A stretch of DNA of 64,000 nucleotides from assembly GCA_010909165.1 (NCBI GenBank), contig MU008172.1:434001-498000 (forward strand). Reading direction: 5' to 3'. This document shows positions 48,649 through 60,100 of the stretch, piece after piece (within the stretch, counting starts at the first letter, position 1; every line of letters starts with the position of its first letter). The notes beneath the pieces were generated by a model. It did not search any database, was not told where the DNA came from, and saw only the letters and a program-made list of their open reading frames with translations. The translations under genes and the position numbers were made by a program. Source of the stretch: Anthoceros angustus (taxonomy: Eukaryota; Streptophyta; Anthocerotopsida; Anthocerotales; Anthocerotaceae).

Positions 48649-49227
48649 TCAAACCAGGGAACCCAAGTGAGCGCTAGGGTTTTGTGGTGAAGGTGCCAAG
48701 TGGTGGTGGCTCGAAGGTGAAGAAGCCTCCTCATTTGGAGGCAGCGCCCGCTCTGTTTCCGATGTGGCCGTTGGCTCGTGGTAGATTCGCAGCACAGCTC
48801 TGCCCGCGCCGGCGATGGTAACTACCTGATTCACGCTCGCCATGGCCGTTTCTACCGCAACAAATGTCTCCACGTTCCCTTGCATGCTCCCTCCATGCCG
48901 GCAGCCGAGGGCCTTACTGCAGTCATGAGAGGCAGTTGCGGCTGCCTCTCTCCAGACATCGCCTTCTTCCACTTCCATGTCACCGCCATCTTCACGCCTT
49001 CCTCCGTGTCCGCCAGCGGGGCCCCGGCAGTATGGACATCTTGCCCGCTCCTTCCCTTTCCCCCGCCGCATGAACCATTTCACCGCGCATTGAACGTGGA
49101 ATGCGTGGCCGCACTCCCGCAACCTCGTCCACCGCTTCGCTGCCAACACCTCGCGGCAAAGCAGGCACTCGCCGAAGCTCTCGAACACCTCTCTCACAAG
49201 CGCCTCCCTCTCTCGCGGCCCGGCCAT
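48649..49227 (-). CDS. RING-H2 finger protein, 192 aa, intronless
   Basis: Probable E3 ubiquitin ligase. One RING-H2 finger lies near the N-terminus: CLLC at about residues 25-28, ECGHAFHVQC, then CPYC, giving the Cx2C...CxHx2HxxC...Cx2C order. No signal peptide or membrane span. The remainder is acidic then low-complexity (SSPSSHHHLAPSPQNPS) and without a domain. Start taken as ATG 49,227 (MAGPREREAL); the open frame extends nine codons upstream but only from GTG. It is followed upstream by a second RING-H2 gene on the same strand. Confidence 0.8.
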   Translation of the reverse strand: MAGPREREALVREVFESFGECLLCREVLAAKRWTRLRECGHAFHVQCAVKWFMRRGKGKERARCPYCRGPAGGHGGRREDGGDMEVEEGDVWREAAATASHDCSKALGCRHGGSMQGNVETFVAVETAMASVNQVVTIAGAGRAVLRIYHEPTATSETERALPPNEEASSPSSHHHLAPSPQNPSAHLGSLV

Positions 49228-49378
49228 GCATGCATCCAGCAAGTCACCATCCACTCACTAAACTGATTCTAACGTGCTGACCTCTTAACCTCAACATCGT
49301 CCACTCGCTACCTGTACATTAAACTCCTCACGCTCATCTCGTTTGCCACCATCACCGCCGCGTTCATGATTACCACGA

Positions 49379-49825
49379 TTAGCGGCGTTCTTGTAAAAAA
49401 TTCACAAAATCCGACACTCTAACAAACAACTGTGACAATGGATTGACACTTGCGGCAGAAGCCTCATCCACTGCCACAGATTTCCCATGCACTTTACTTT
49501 CTTCCTCCTCTTCCACTTGCGTATGCACCTTGTTATGCCTGCCTATGTGAGGGCTCCTTGTTAGTTTTGCAAGCCCTACCCTAGACCTGGCAAATGGTAC
49601 ATCATCTCCACGGGGGGTTGTTGCTATTGCTGCTATTCTACAAGCTGGGCAAATTAAATAATATGCCTGCTCCGATCCTTCAGCAACATACCACTTCACT
49701 ATGCACCTCATATGGAAGGCGTGAGAGCAATCTCCAATCCTTGCCCATAAAGCACTATCCAAATCTTCATGGCAAATGGGACAAATCTCTACATGATCGT
49801 AGAGCGCACGCTGCATGCCTGCCAT
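49379..49825 (-). CDS. RING-H2 finger protein, 148 aa, intronless
   Basis: Second probable E3 ligase, in tandem with the previous gene. The finger is CPIC (about residues 17-20), DCSHAFHMRC, then CPAC after a linker containing YVAEGSEQAYYLI. It begins MAGMQRALYDHVEI, comparable to MAGPREREAL of its neighbour, and both carry a xVKW(Y/F) motif after the sixth ligand. This suggests an old tandem duplication with strong divergence outside the finger. The C-terminal part has an acidic run (VEEEEES) and no membrane span. An in-frame GTG ten codons upstream is ignored. Confidence 0.78.
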   Translation of the reverse strand: MAGMQRALYDHVEICPICHEDLDSALWARIGDCSHAFHMRCIVKWYVAEGSEQAYYLICPACRIAAIATTPRGDDVPFARSRVGLAKLTRSPHIGRHNKVHTQVEEEEESKVHGKSVAVDEASAASVNPLSQLFVRVSDFVNFLQERR

Positions 49826-50627
49826 GTTATCGCATAAACACGCACAACATTCCACTTCGGTAACCAGAACAAGATACGATAAAAAAAACCCACACCTATA
49901 TACATGTGTGGGTAGTACCGTACACGAAAACCTACCAATTACGTATTGAATCTTATTGGTTTAAAGTTGTCTGGTCAATATTCAACCAAGCCCAGCCGGA
50001 ATAGGAAAGCGCAAAATGCAAAACGCAAAACGCAAAACGGAGCACCTAACCAAGTACATTGCTAGGCAGTAGAATGAGACAATTAGGAGGCATAAAAGTG
50101 GACCGTCCTAGGCGCGTGAGCTCCATCAACTTTTCTTGAGGGAGAAAGAGAAAAGTTGTTTTGACAGCAGCGGCCGTTTCCCGAGCTGCGGACACTTGCT
50201 CGGCGGGTGTGTCGAGAGCTCTTGTTGGACGGGCCGGGCCGATGGAGCCACCGCGAGTGAGAGGCCCAGCCTGTCCGCAAGGAGCCTGTCCGCAATTTCC
50301 TTCCCTTTCCTTCCCCTCCCACCGCCAGCTTGGAGAGTTCGTCCACAGGATAGCTGCTTGAAAGTTCCGATTGCCACCAACCTCGCCGCGTCGGAAGCGA
50401 CCGCAGCTACCGCGTGTGGAAGCAACGCGCGCCATCTGGTGCCGGCTGTCCGCTGAGTGCTGCCTTCCTTTCATCATCGCTCCACTCCCGGGCCCTGTGC
50501 GTGCAGATGGACGTCACCTCCAGCTCCGCTCGCGGCTTCCACTCCGATTTCAACTCCAATTTCAATTCGAGGTGAGCGAGGAATTCGGGCAGTGAGCGGA
50601 GAGGAGGAGACGAGACGAGAGGCAGCC
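49826..50627. promoter_or_regulatory. Divergent intergenic region, RING gene and GT92 gene
   Basis: Opposite-strand start codons are about 0.8 kb apart. It contains a short AAAACGC heptamer repeat (50,012-50,040). The right half is GC-rich and probably 5' leader of the GT92 gene. Confidence 0.5.
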
Positions 50628-52430
50628 ATGCAGAAGTCTGCGCGGCCGTGGCCAGACAGGCCTTCCACTGGCAGTGGCAAGCATGCACAGAGCTGTAGGT
50701 TCCAGAGCTGGTGCAGAGTGGTCGCAATGCGGCTCATGGATTTCCGGGCGCAGATTCTGGCGTCCATGGTGATCGCCATGTGCCTGCTGCTCATCACCAT
50801 GGTGCAGCTTTTCCCGATAAGGAGCCTGGTGCCGGATCTGGGCCTGGGCCTGGGCCAGCGCCAGGGCCAGGGCCTGGCGTCCTTAAATTGCAGCAGCTCG
50901 GGCGTGGCGAAAGCGGGAGCAGGAGAGGAGGACTGGCCGGGGTCGGGGATCCCGGGGCCGCCCGGGAACGGGCTGAAGCGGAGGTTCCGAGCGCACGGCA
51001 ACGCGGCGGCTCTATTTGTGCAGATGTCGGCGTACCGGGGCGGGCCGAGGACCTTCGCCGTGGTAGGTCTGGCGTCCAAGCCGGCGCATGTGTTCGGGAA
51101 CGCGGGCTTCGAGTGCGCCTGGCTCCCGGCAGTGGGAGGTGGAGGAGATGGAGGATCTGGTGCTTCAGCAGCTGCGATTCCCGGCACAAGTCGGAAGATG
51201 CTGCCGGACTGGGGCTTCGGGCGGGCGTACACCGTGGTAGTGGTGAATTGCAGCTTCCCAGGGGCCGGGGTGGGAGTGGATGGCGCCGGGGGCCAGCTGC
51301 TGATCACGGCGCGCTACGGGGAGGGGGATCCGCGGCCGCCGGTGAAGTTCTCTGCCATGACGGAGGCGGCGGGGAGTACCGGGGCGGAGGCCTTCCTTCC
51401 GCCATACAAGTACGACCATCTCTACTGTGGATCGTCGCTCTACGGGCGGCTGAGCCCAGGCAGGTGCAGGAGTGGCTGGCGTACCACGCGCGGCTCTTCG
51501 GCCCGCGCTCGCACTTCGTGCTGTACGATGCCGGAGGCGTGCAGCAGGTGTGGGAGGTAGTGGAGCCGTGGGTGAAGCAGGGGCGGGTCACCGTGCACGA
51601 TGTGCGCGACCAGGAGGTGTTCGATGGCTACTACCACAACCAGTTCTTGGTGGTGAACGATTGCCTCTTCCGCGCCAAGTTTCTGGCCAATTGGACCTAC
51701 TTCTTCGACCTGGACGAGTATCTCTACGTCGATCCGGCCTCGTCTCTGGACGAGGCCATGCGGAGGTACTCCCGGAGCACGCAGGTCTTCTTCGAGCAGA
51801 TTCCCATGGGCGCGCAGCTCTGCAGATGGGACGGCAAGCACACTCCTACTGCTTCCGGGTACGCAGCTGTCTGGTGGCTTTTCAGTAGCCTTGTGGGAGT
51901 AGTCTCCACATGGCTGTGCCATTGGGTGCTGTGCTCACCTTTCTTGTTTGACTTTGTGCAGAGAGGGATGGGCTATGGAGAAGTTGGTGTATAAAAATAT
52001 TAAGAAGACGAGGAGGATGCGCAAATATGCTGTACAAGCCAGGAAGGTGTATTCTGCCGGCGTCCATCTCACGCAGGATTTGGATGGGGAAAGTACGGTG
52101 GCCAAGGTGTCGCAGATGAGGTACTACCACTACCATGGGACCATCACTAAGAGGGGGGAACTCTGCATCAACTACACCGACGTGGTGAACCCCAAACAGA
52201 CTACGTGGATGGGTAAAGAGCCCTTTCGGTACGACGACAGCATGGCGGTCTTGGCATCCTCTGTCAGGGAATTTGAGGAACAAACCATCGGGACTCAGGC
52301 GTCTGTGGAATTTGAGGAGCAAACCATTCGGACTCAGCCGTCGGTGGAATTTGAGGAGCAAACCATCGGGACTCAGCCGTCTGTGGAATTTGAGGAGCAA
52401 ACCATTGGGACTCAGCCGTCTGTGGACTAG
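50628..52430 (+). CDS. GT92 (DUF23) glycosyltransferase, galactan synthase-like, with one frameshift
   Basis: Type II Golgi membrane protein: short basic N-tail, then one anchor (ILASMVIAMCLLLITMVQLF, about residues 46-65). The GT92 domain carries CGSSLYG, then after a frame change VQEWLAYHARLFGPRSHFVL, FDGYYHNQFLVVNDC, the DxD-like FFDLDEYLYVD, and WAMEKLVYKN after the intron. Plant GALS proteins of this family add beta-1,4-galactose to pectic galactan; activity here is inferred. Exon 1 is 50628-51858 and exon 2 is 51962-52430. Together they give 1,700 nt, one base short of a full frame, and the frame changes at about 51,462 in CCAGGCAGGTGCAGG. Restoring phase would need a single base, so this is a recent mutation or a sequence error. 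The C-terminus ends in four 13-residue repeats. Confidence 0.85.
52269..52424. repeat. 39-bp minisatellite, 4 units, C-terminus of the GT92 gene
   Basis: Four in-frame 39-bp units at 52269, 52308, 52347 and 52386 encode EFEEQTIGTQPSV with single changes. Asp and the stop codon follow directly. Confidence 0.95.
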
Positions 52431-52944
52431 CAACCAAGAAAGGGATACCGAGTTCAACCACTCTTTACGGCCGCTCAGGGTCATCCACTGTGATCTGGAG
52501 GATACTTTTTGTCATGAAGTCTGGAACAGCAGAAGTTGGCAAGCGGGGGTAGAGTGCCTCAGAGGCTCATGAATTCTTCGTTTGTGATTCAGTTGGTGTA
52601 CAATAGCAGGAGGATATAGAATTGCGCAAGCAGAAGTACATGAGGAGAAGAGACTGGTGATTATCACCCCACAATTGTTCTGTACGGACTACATAGTTTA
52701 GGCGTAGCTGTAGCTAAGTAGACCGTTGAGGAGAAGCCATTGCTCTCGCTAAATTTTTGCTGCTGATGAGTTTGTACATTAACACTTTCGCTTAGAACGG
52801 GAGACGAAGTACAGAGCTGTAGATCATTTTTTAACACAAACAAAGAGTCTGATTGGCATTAATGGAAGACTTCTTGAGAGAGTGGCTCATCCGTGCCATC
52901 ATATTACTTGTGCTGGCCCTGGGTGACTCTGGAAATTCCGTCTT

Positions 52945-54027
52945 CTAATTTTTGGACAGCTTTTCGCATGCCAACTGCAGAACTTCTGCCTCGGAATATC
53001 CCGTGTGATACCCTGGCATCACATCGATGCCTCGCTTTGTGGCAAGCTCAGCTACTCGAATATGAACTGCTTCAGCATCTGTGACTTTAGTATTGAGAAG
53101 ATTGCAGGCGACCTCTATGCATCCTTCCCCGTGAAGGAGGGCCATGGCCTGAACATGAGCCAGGCCACCCCCCCTTTCGCTGACCTCGGCTGCGATACGA
53201 GCTGCGGTGTTTAGGTCGTTGCATCTGAGTGGGACATTGTAGTTGCTCACCCAGCCACAAGCCCCTACAACTACCACACCACTCTTGGCCCTGGAGATGG
53301 GAGGCCCAAAGTCCGGCGCCACCGCTGTCGGGGGAGCAGGCAAGCTGCCCTCCCACAGCCCCCGAGACCTAGACCTGAAGTAGCCAAGACTCCGACGGAG
53401 GTCAGCAAGACTTCTGCCTTGCTGGTGTGGGGCTCCGTACAGGAATGTAGGCACTGCAGGTCGCAGGAACAGCGGAGCCGATTGTCTCAGAGCCTGGACC
53501 TGAGCTGACACCACCAAAGACACTCAGCAGGCTGGGGTACCTCGTAGCTGTACTCCGATTTCAGCTGCCAGTGACCGCGCCAATGCCGCAACCTCCTCCA
53601 AGGACGCACTCCCAAGAGGATGCAGACAAATGTGGTCCACCACTCCGAGCCTCGGGTGCGAGCCGCAGTGGTCTGTCAGGTCGATGGAGTCTATGGCCAC
53701 CTGCACCATCTTCAGCACAGCAGATTGAAGAGAGCTGCTCTGATGCAGAGCTCCCGCAAGAGTGAATCCCACCCTGTTGTACTCGGAGTCCGTGAACGTC
53801 TGTATAATGTGAGCTGCGGCGGACTGTTGCAAACGCTCCACAGCTCGCGAGTTGCGGCTGTCAGAGACATACATCTTGCAGCAGGCAAGAGCCAGCCGTC
53901 TTGCCATCTCTTCACAACCACCAACACAATACCCGCGCCCGTGGGCATTTTCAAAGGCCTTTCTCATATTCGCAACGAAGATCGATTCAATTGCCTGAAA
54001 GGACGGGCGGAGCCTAAAACTCGTCAT
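52945..54027 (-). CDS. Formiminotransferase N-domain protein (folate-binding), 2 exons, 331 aa
   Basis: Exon 1 54027-53541, intron of 87 nt, exon 2 53453-52945; 996 nt in frame. It matches the plant proteins related to the formiminotransferase half of FTCD: LACCKMYVSDSRN, FTDSEYNRVGFTLAG, HPRLGVVDHICLHPL, VPTFLYGAPHQQGRSLADLR, WVSNYNVPL and HGEGCIEVACNLLN. Animal FTCD transfers formimino groups to tetrahydrofolate; plants lack the cyclodeaminase half, and the plant role is not settled. The in-frame TGA at about 53,524 falls inside the intron. The start is uncertain: ATGs at 54,027, 53,967 and 53,907 are all in frame, and similarity begins only after the last. Convergent with the GT92 gene. 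Confidence 0.85.
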
Positions 54028-54298
54028 GTTATTAATGCAAGCATGTGTGCAGTCTTGGGATCCACCACTCTGACTCCGGTAGTGGGATCCACCACTCTTG
54101 AGTCCGGTAGCCGGTGGAGCAGGCATGCTCTTGGTGGAGTGTGGCATTATCCATACCTTCCAACTCGCATACGCCCGTGTATGCCAGGGTCCGAACTCAC
54201 GGGGACGCCATTGCCATAGTTTGCAGGCTACATTCAAACCTCTTGTGGCAAAGACTTCAAATCCCGTTTTTAGACAAGGGTGTTTCCTTTCAGTATCA

Positions 54299-54725
54299 AA
54301 GGATGGTACAGATAGCTCATTTTGAAGCCCACGTCAAGAACTTTCTTCTTAATCAAGAAGCAAAGTAGATGGGTAAATATAGAGACGAAAAATTATATTC
54401 AAAGAAAGAGTTGGTTGCTGTCTTGTTTCACACATAGCAAGACATATGCTGAACCATATCAAGATCAATATAGTTGGAGCCTACGATAAGAACGTTTTTT
54501 CTAATCCGTTCTTACAGCCTAAGAATAGGTATAGACACCGCAATAGACATTCAAAGGATTCATCACAAAAGGTGAGTTTGTTTTCTTCTTTCACACATAC
54601 CTCGAGATATTTTCATCAAAAACACGGTACAGATGGCTCGTTTTGAAGCTGGAATTGAGAGCGTTTTTCCGAATCAAGCTATGGAGTGTGTTGGCAAGTA
54701 TGGAGACTGCAAAAAATATTCAAAG
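54299..54725. repeat. ~105-bp imperfect direct repeat, 320 bp apart
   Basis: GGTACAGAT.GCTC.TTTTGAAGC through AA.TATTCAAAG occurs at about 54,303-54,405 and 54,625-54,725, with a weaker third version between them (about 54,470-54,550). Function unknown; it lies upstream of the formiminotransferase-like gene. Confidence 0.6.
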
Positions 54726-55009
54726 ACATGATGACAGAAGGTAGTTGTTGACCATGATCACACTTTGATTCTCATCTCGCATGAGGACTGTGGACATCTT
54801 CTCGTTCCTCACCTTCTGCGGATGCTTCCAGCTGGTTGCAAGCTCGACAATACTCTTTTTCCGTTTCAAACTATCGCCAAGATCATTGTCCATTCTGTTG
54901 AGCTCAACGAAATTCAAAGTTTATGCTCCACCTAATCGGGCTTCTAGTTGTCATAGTTGACACAACAGAATGTTGGCTCCAGCATATGCATGCTGAAGCA
55001 AAGAAGGAT

Positions 55010-57101
55010 CTGCAGATCATTCGAGATCCTGCATTGTCTGAATGGTATGCTCCCAATCCATGTAAGAGCATTTCCATGGCATAGCTTGAGGGTTTTTTGA
55101 AGCTTGCACCCCTCCAATACATGTTGTGTCCTCTCTTATGGAACAAGGTTCAGTGTTCGTTGAAGTACTATGATATACAAGCGTACGAAGGAGGTCCCGA
55201 GTTGAATGCAATTGCCCTTTCATGCGTAATACCTTTGCCTGGTGTTTGCAGAAAAAGCCTTGCATTCCTCTTGGACAATTGTAGCATGCCCAGTCCCCTA
55301 TAGGATTGTAAACAATGTAGATCAGCCTTTGATATGTGGAGCTTTTCACAAGAGCTGGTTCTTGATCGTTGGTAGGAAGTGTGACATGGTCGTCAAGTAT
55401 GGTCGTCAAGAGAGCCCTAATAATTCATTTTCAATAATCACTTCTTGCTTTGCATTGTGCTTGAAGCCATGTTATTTTGTGAAGTGCTTGTGCCAATACA
55501 CTTTGCACACTGTATCCGTCAGTGTATGGAGCAACCAATCCATACGCTGACCTCGCAGACGCATAAAATCATCGCTCAACATGGACTTCAAGAAACCATG
55601 CCAAGCTTCAATTGCCGAATTGCAGTCCTGGCCAGCATGTGGCATGGTCCTGGAATACTTTAGCCACATAGGTAGCACTCCCTCCCACTGATTCTTAAAG
55701 TACTGAATGAACTCTAGAGCTTCTCTTTCATGATCCACGTACATTTGTTGCAGCATCTTCTTGGCCTCAGATTCCATGTGCCAACGACGAGAAATATACA
55801 TGATGTCACTAAGGCGACTAAAGATTGCCACTCTTGTCCTCCACTGGCTAACCTTAAGCAAGAGGTGACGCAGCCAACATTTCCTAACATGCCATAAACA
55901 TAGCAAGATTGGCACAGCATCTCCCCATGTGGCCCGCAGAGCACCTATTTCAGCAGCAGCATCGTCCACAAAGAAAGCATTGGGCTGCCATAGTGGACTA
56001 TGTTGCTGCATATGCATTTGAAATGCATACAACCACGCCTGCATATCCTCTAGTTTGCCACTGTCCGTGATAATCCAAGCAGCAGGGACTCCGCTATAGT
56101 AAGTATCAAAGACCATCAAGATGTACAAGTGAAACTTGTACTTATTGGTGCCAAAAGTGGCATCAAGGGAGATCACACTATTGTTTCCAAATTGAAACAT
56201 CATAGACTTCTGAAAGGCTGTTTGCACCCCTTGCGTAAAAGGGCCTGAATTGGAATGGTACCATACGATGTTTCTGTGAGCTTCTATCCACATCCGCACA
56301 CTTACCTCATCGTTCGGATGGGTGGTAAAAGCCTGTGATGACAGTTGATGCGATATTATCAAGGTCATGAGGTTGAAGGAAGTCATCATGATAGGGTTCA
56401 TAACCATAAGCCTGTGCTTTCAAATCCACTTTCTGAATGTGCTCCAAATAGATTTGTCTTTTAGTAGCTCTTGCAAAAAGTATGTGTTGGACCCATGCAC
56501 GTATCTCAATACTCAAATGAGCAGCAAACCTTGCCTGTGGGTTTGCATTGTACTGGAAGCCATAAAAAATTTGGTTGGAGTTGTCGGCATGCTGGTTATG
56601 GACAATAAACACAGCTGCAAGATGAGGCCAACAAGCAAGCTGCTTGACATCAAAGTGGTATTGACAGCCATGTTTCATACTAGAGAGTCTTAATATCTTG
56701 TCTTTACGTTTCCCTATGCTTTGAGATGCATGGACAACTGCGTCGTTGCTGCAGAAATCTGTTCGTCCAAAGGCACACCAATACTTGGTGTGCTTGAGCC
56801 AAGACCACATGTTTTGTCTATCTATGACGTTAGTTCCCCTTGCCTTTTTATCGTTCTCCTTCCAGAACAAGGTAGGAAATGAGTGGTCCATACTGTCTCC
56901 GTGGAGCAAGTCCTCCACTCTATCCCACCAAATGATGGCGACATTAGACAACAATGGAGTGCATTTCCCTTCAGTCAACACTTCTCTGTCCATAACAACA
57001 TAAGATAATGTCAAATCAAAGACTTTTAAAGGACCTTGCGGTGGTTCCTGTACCTCCCACCCGATCGGCAGGTTAAGACCAGTTGATGCTTCTACACTCA
57101 T
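55010..57101 (-). pseudogene. Mutator-like (MULE) transposase with SWIM finger, frameshifted
   Basis: Starts MSVEASTGLNLPIGW at 57,101. The first frame runs to about 56,310 (FYHPSER then stop), and the protein continues in another frame with HPNDEVSVRMW. The catalytic region has SLDATFGTNKYKFHLY (first Asp), FFVDDAAAEIGAL (second Asp) and CLWHVRKCW, the MULE hallmark, followed by CNSAIEAWHGFLK. After another break the SWIM zinc finger CYNCPRGMQGFFCKHQA lies at about 55,250. One base explains the first break. Terminal inverted repeats were not found by eye. Long open segments show the copy is fairly young. Confidence 0.82.
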
Positions 57102-60100
57102 AGCTTGAAATGTTTGACACCCGATGGATCGGCATTCACAGTGAGTGCGCGGTTGGTGAAGGCGCTCGCGAGTTTGAGCATGTAATGTACGCGCAATAAA
57201 TTAATAACCTAATAGTGTTCATGGCATCGTGAACCATCCGTGAATGGGATAACAGTTTCGAAGGCTTAATTACATACGATGCTTGGATGGATGCATGGCC
57301 ATAGCATTAGGGAATGCACCGGCATCCCGGTGGTAACGGGCAACCAGAGTATGAGTGGTGGGGCCCACATCTGCACACACGCGCGCATTAATAACTTGAA
57401 GAGTTTTAGGAACGGGGGAAAGGACGTACACCTGTAGTATCAAGTGTAAAAAATCATCCGCCTTTCAATTGTCTCAAGCAAACGAGTTGAGGCGAGGTCC
57501 ATCCATTTGTCGAGACAAGTACTGGATGCACAAATGGTTGTGACAGTGGTCACCCATACTTTAAACTTCAATAACCATTTGAAGTCTTTTTGTATATCTT
57601 TTATATCATTTAAAATTAAGTAACAAAAAATGCAAGGTGTAGCGCATGTAAAGAGCTACATATTGTATTTGGGACTCGTTGAGACCTGCAGCGTGTCAAA
57701 AATATATCAATCCATCTTTCTTGAAAACAATGATATCCTCGACATTCTTAGGCTTGGTACATTCACTCGTCCACATCTTGTATTTAGCTAACTATATCAT
57801 AATCTTGAGCTATCTCCAAGAGGACTAATTAACTCTTGTCATATTAAGTCATGCTACTCTCCAACAACTATAGCATAGTCCATGTCTTGGACCCACCATC
57901 CTTTAAGCTCCTTGACCTCTACTAGCTTTTAAATTCATTATTTTCCTTGCAGTAAAACTGCCTCTTGCGGCACGCATGCACGCACAGGTGTCCCATTTGC
58001 AAAATCAGCTTAGAGGTCCAAGTTCTACTAAGGCATACACCCCACTTAAGCGAACATGGGTTCAACCAAAAATAAAATAAAAATTTACTCCATATCGAGA
58101 CGGGATCATTTGAAAGAAAAATGGACATCTGACTGTGGTAGTACTTACGTCCATTTTCTTCGTCAGGCATTGACAAAACTACGTCCCCTAGCCTGGACAC
58201 TTGGCAGTGGAATAACCCTCGGGCATTCTTGCGGCGGTCCGTGCCCTATATTTACAGCCCAGCCCATTTCTTTGGCTAAACTGCAGGTGCGGTTAGGTTG
58301 GAGTTCACATGGTTACGGGTAAACGTGCCCCTCTTTTATGCCATGAACGACATCTTTAGGCCATTAAATACAATTGACCTTTAATGCCTAGAAATTATTA
58401 TACAAGTATATGTATTTATTTCACACGCCAACTCCGCGCACTTTCAACGTGTGGGAAGTTGTGTTGCGGATTGTAGCACGAGGGAGGGGCGTTTTCGCAA
58501 GAGAAGATTGAATCACAATGTTCAACGCTCATTCATGAATAAGTCCCCCCCTGTGTCCTGGGCTCCACATCTTTTGTGTGTTTTATGGATTTTAGTCAAG
58601 ATGTCGATAAGGTGTCGTGCAACATTCCGTCTCAACCTCTTGACGACGTTTCAACCCGAATGGAGTAGCCTACTAGAAAAAGAGTACTATGGTCGGAAGC
58701 TGAGATTCTTGTTCTGCAAGCTGAACGTAGAGATGATTTAGAAAAATAGCAATGCCAAGATAAGTGGGAGGCCATACGTAGCGATTGGAAGAAAATCTTT
58801 GTTCACGAACACCATCTGAGCTCCGACAAGATACTGTTTGTATTGGGATCTAACTATCAAGGAGTAAAGGTCGAAGAAATTACCAACCAATTTGTACACC
58901 TCTGTTTATAACTGTATGTTGAGATTTGATTCTAAACCCTACTCAATAAAAATGTTTTCCAAGAAAGGATCCTCCCAATGTTGTAGGTAATGTGTTGTCT
59001 TGGTGCTAGGATTCCTTATAGCAACAAAACTGAATTAGCTTCGCATCTTCGTTCACAAAAGTAGTTTAACCAGGCTTTGTCTTTAGGCATTGGAAATACA
59101 CCTCCAATATCAAGTTCAAAAATTCCTAGTCATGACATAGGAGTAGAGAATGTCAATCTTTGTCAGCATCCCAAAAGGCAAGCTCTCTCTCAAGATTTTG
59201 AGGAATGAGGCGAAAGAAAGCATGTTCAAGTAGTGGCATGGAAACAATTGGAGACAAACAACAGCCTGCTACTTGCAAGTATGGCAGAGGCTAAGAAAAG
59301 AAACATTGAGCACGCATTCTGAGACACTGAGTTCGAGAAAACCAAGCTCACGTTGTTCCATAACACAAAAAAAACAAACATTGGATACATCAAAAGAGAC
59401 GAGCTATAGATACATCAATGCCCGTGTAGGTATTGGTGATGGGATCAAAATGTTTGGCCAAGCAACTTTTCCACAACAACAAAGACAAAACTAGATTAAT
59501 ATTTAAGCTGTTTTAAAAATGCTACTCTATATGTCTTCAAGTTCATGTTTAATTTTTGAAGCACTCATGCATCGAAAAACCTCTTCAAACACATGCTCAT
59601 GTAGAGCTTGAACACAATGGTAACGTGACAGTTTCTAACTGATGGCAAAACTGGATTAGCTTTGCATCTTCATTCACAAAACTGCTCATTGTATGAGAAT
59701 TTGCCACTTAGTAATGTGACAGGGTATTTAGTTAAAATTGTCATCTATTAAGGATATACCTGGTCCAATTATAGGCACAAGTAACCATGATGAGAGGATA
59801 CCTAGAACATCTCCCAAAATATATTCTCCAATCTCAAATCTGAGTATCCTTTCCTTGGGGCCATTAAATTGAGTTCCTACCACTGCAACCCTATGAAACC
59901 TTGAATTCACTAAAATCCTTGAGTCATTGGCCTTACTAGACTACCTTGTGACTAGTTCAAGGAAGGGAGGGAGAGTAGGAGCTGCCCTGAACCAGAGAGT
60001 GCCGGGATGCCATAAATTGGGTTGCCCATCCTTGGTGGGGATGTCGAAGGCAGTTCGATCTTATTGTCCATCACCTACACCTAATTGTTCACCCAGGCTC

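Noticed and set aside
50711-51994. 427-codon plus frame as a separate gene
   Set aside because: Its first part is out of frame with the GT92 N-terminus; only the part after about 51,462 is real, as the continuation of the same gene after a frameshift.
53524-53526. In-frame TGA in the formiminotransferase-like gene (recoding or pseudogene)
   Set aside because: It falls inside an 87-nt GT-AG intron whose removal restores the conserved LRVPTFLYG junction.
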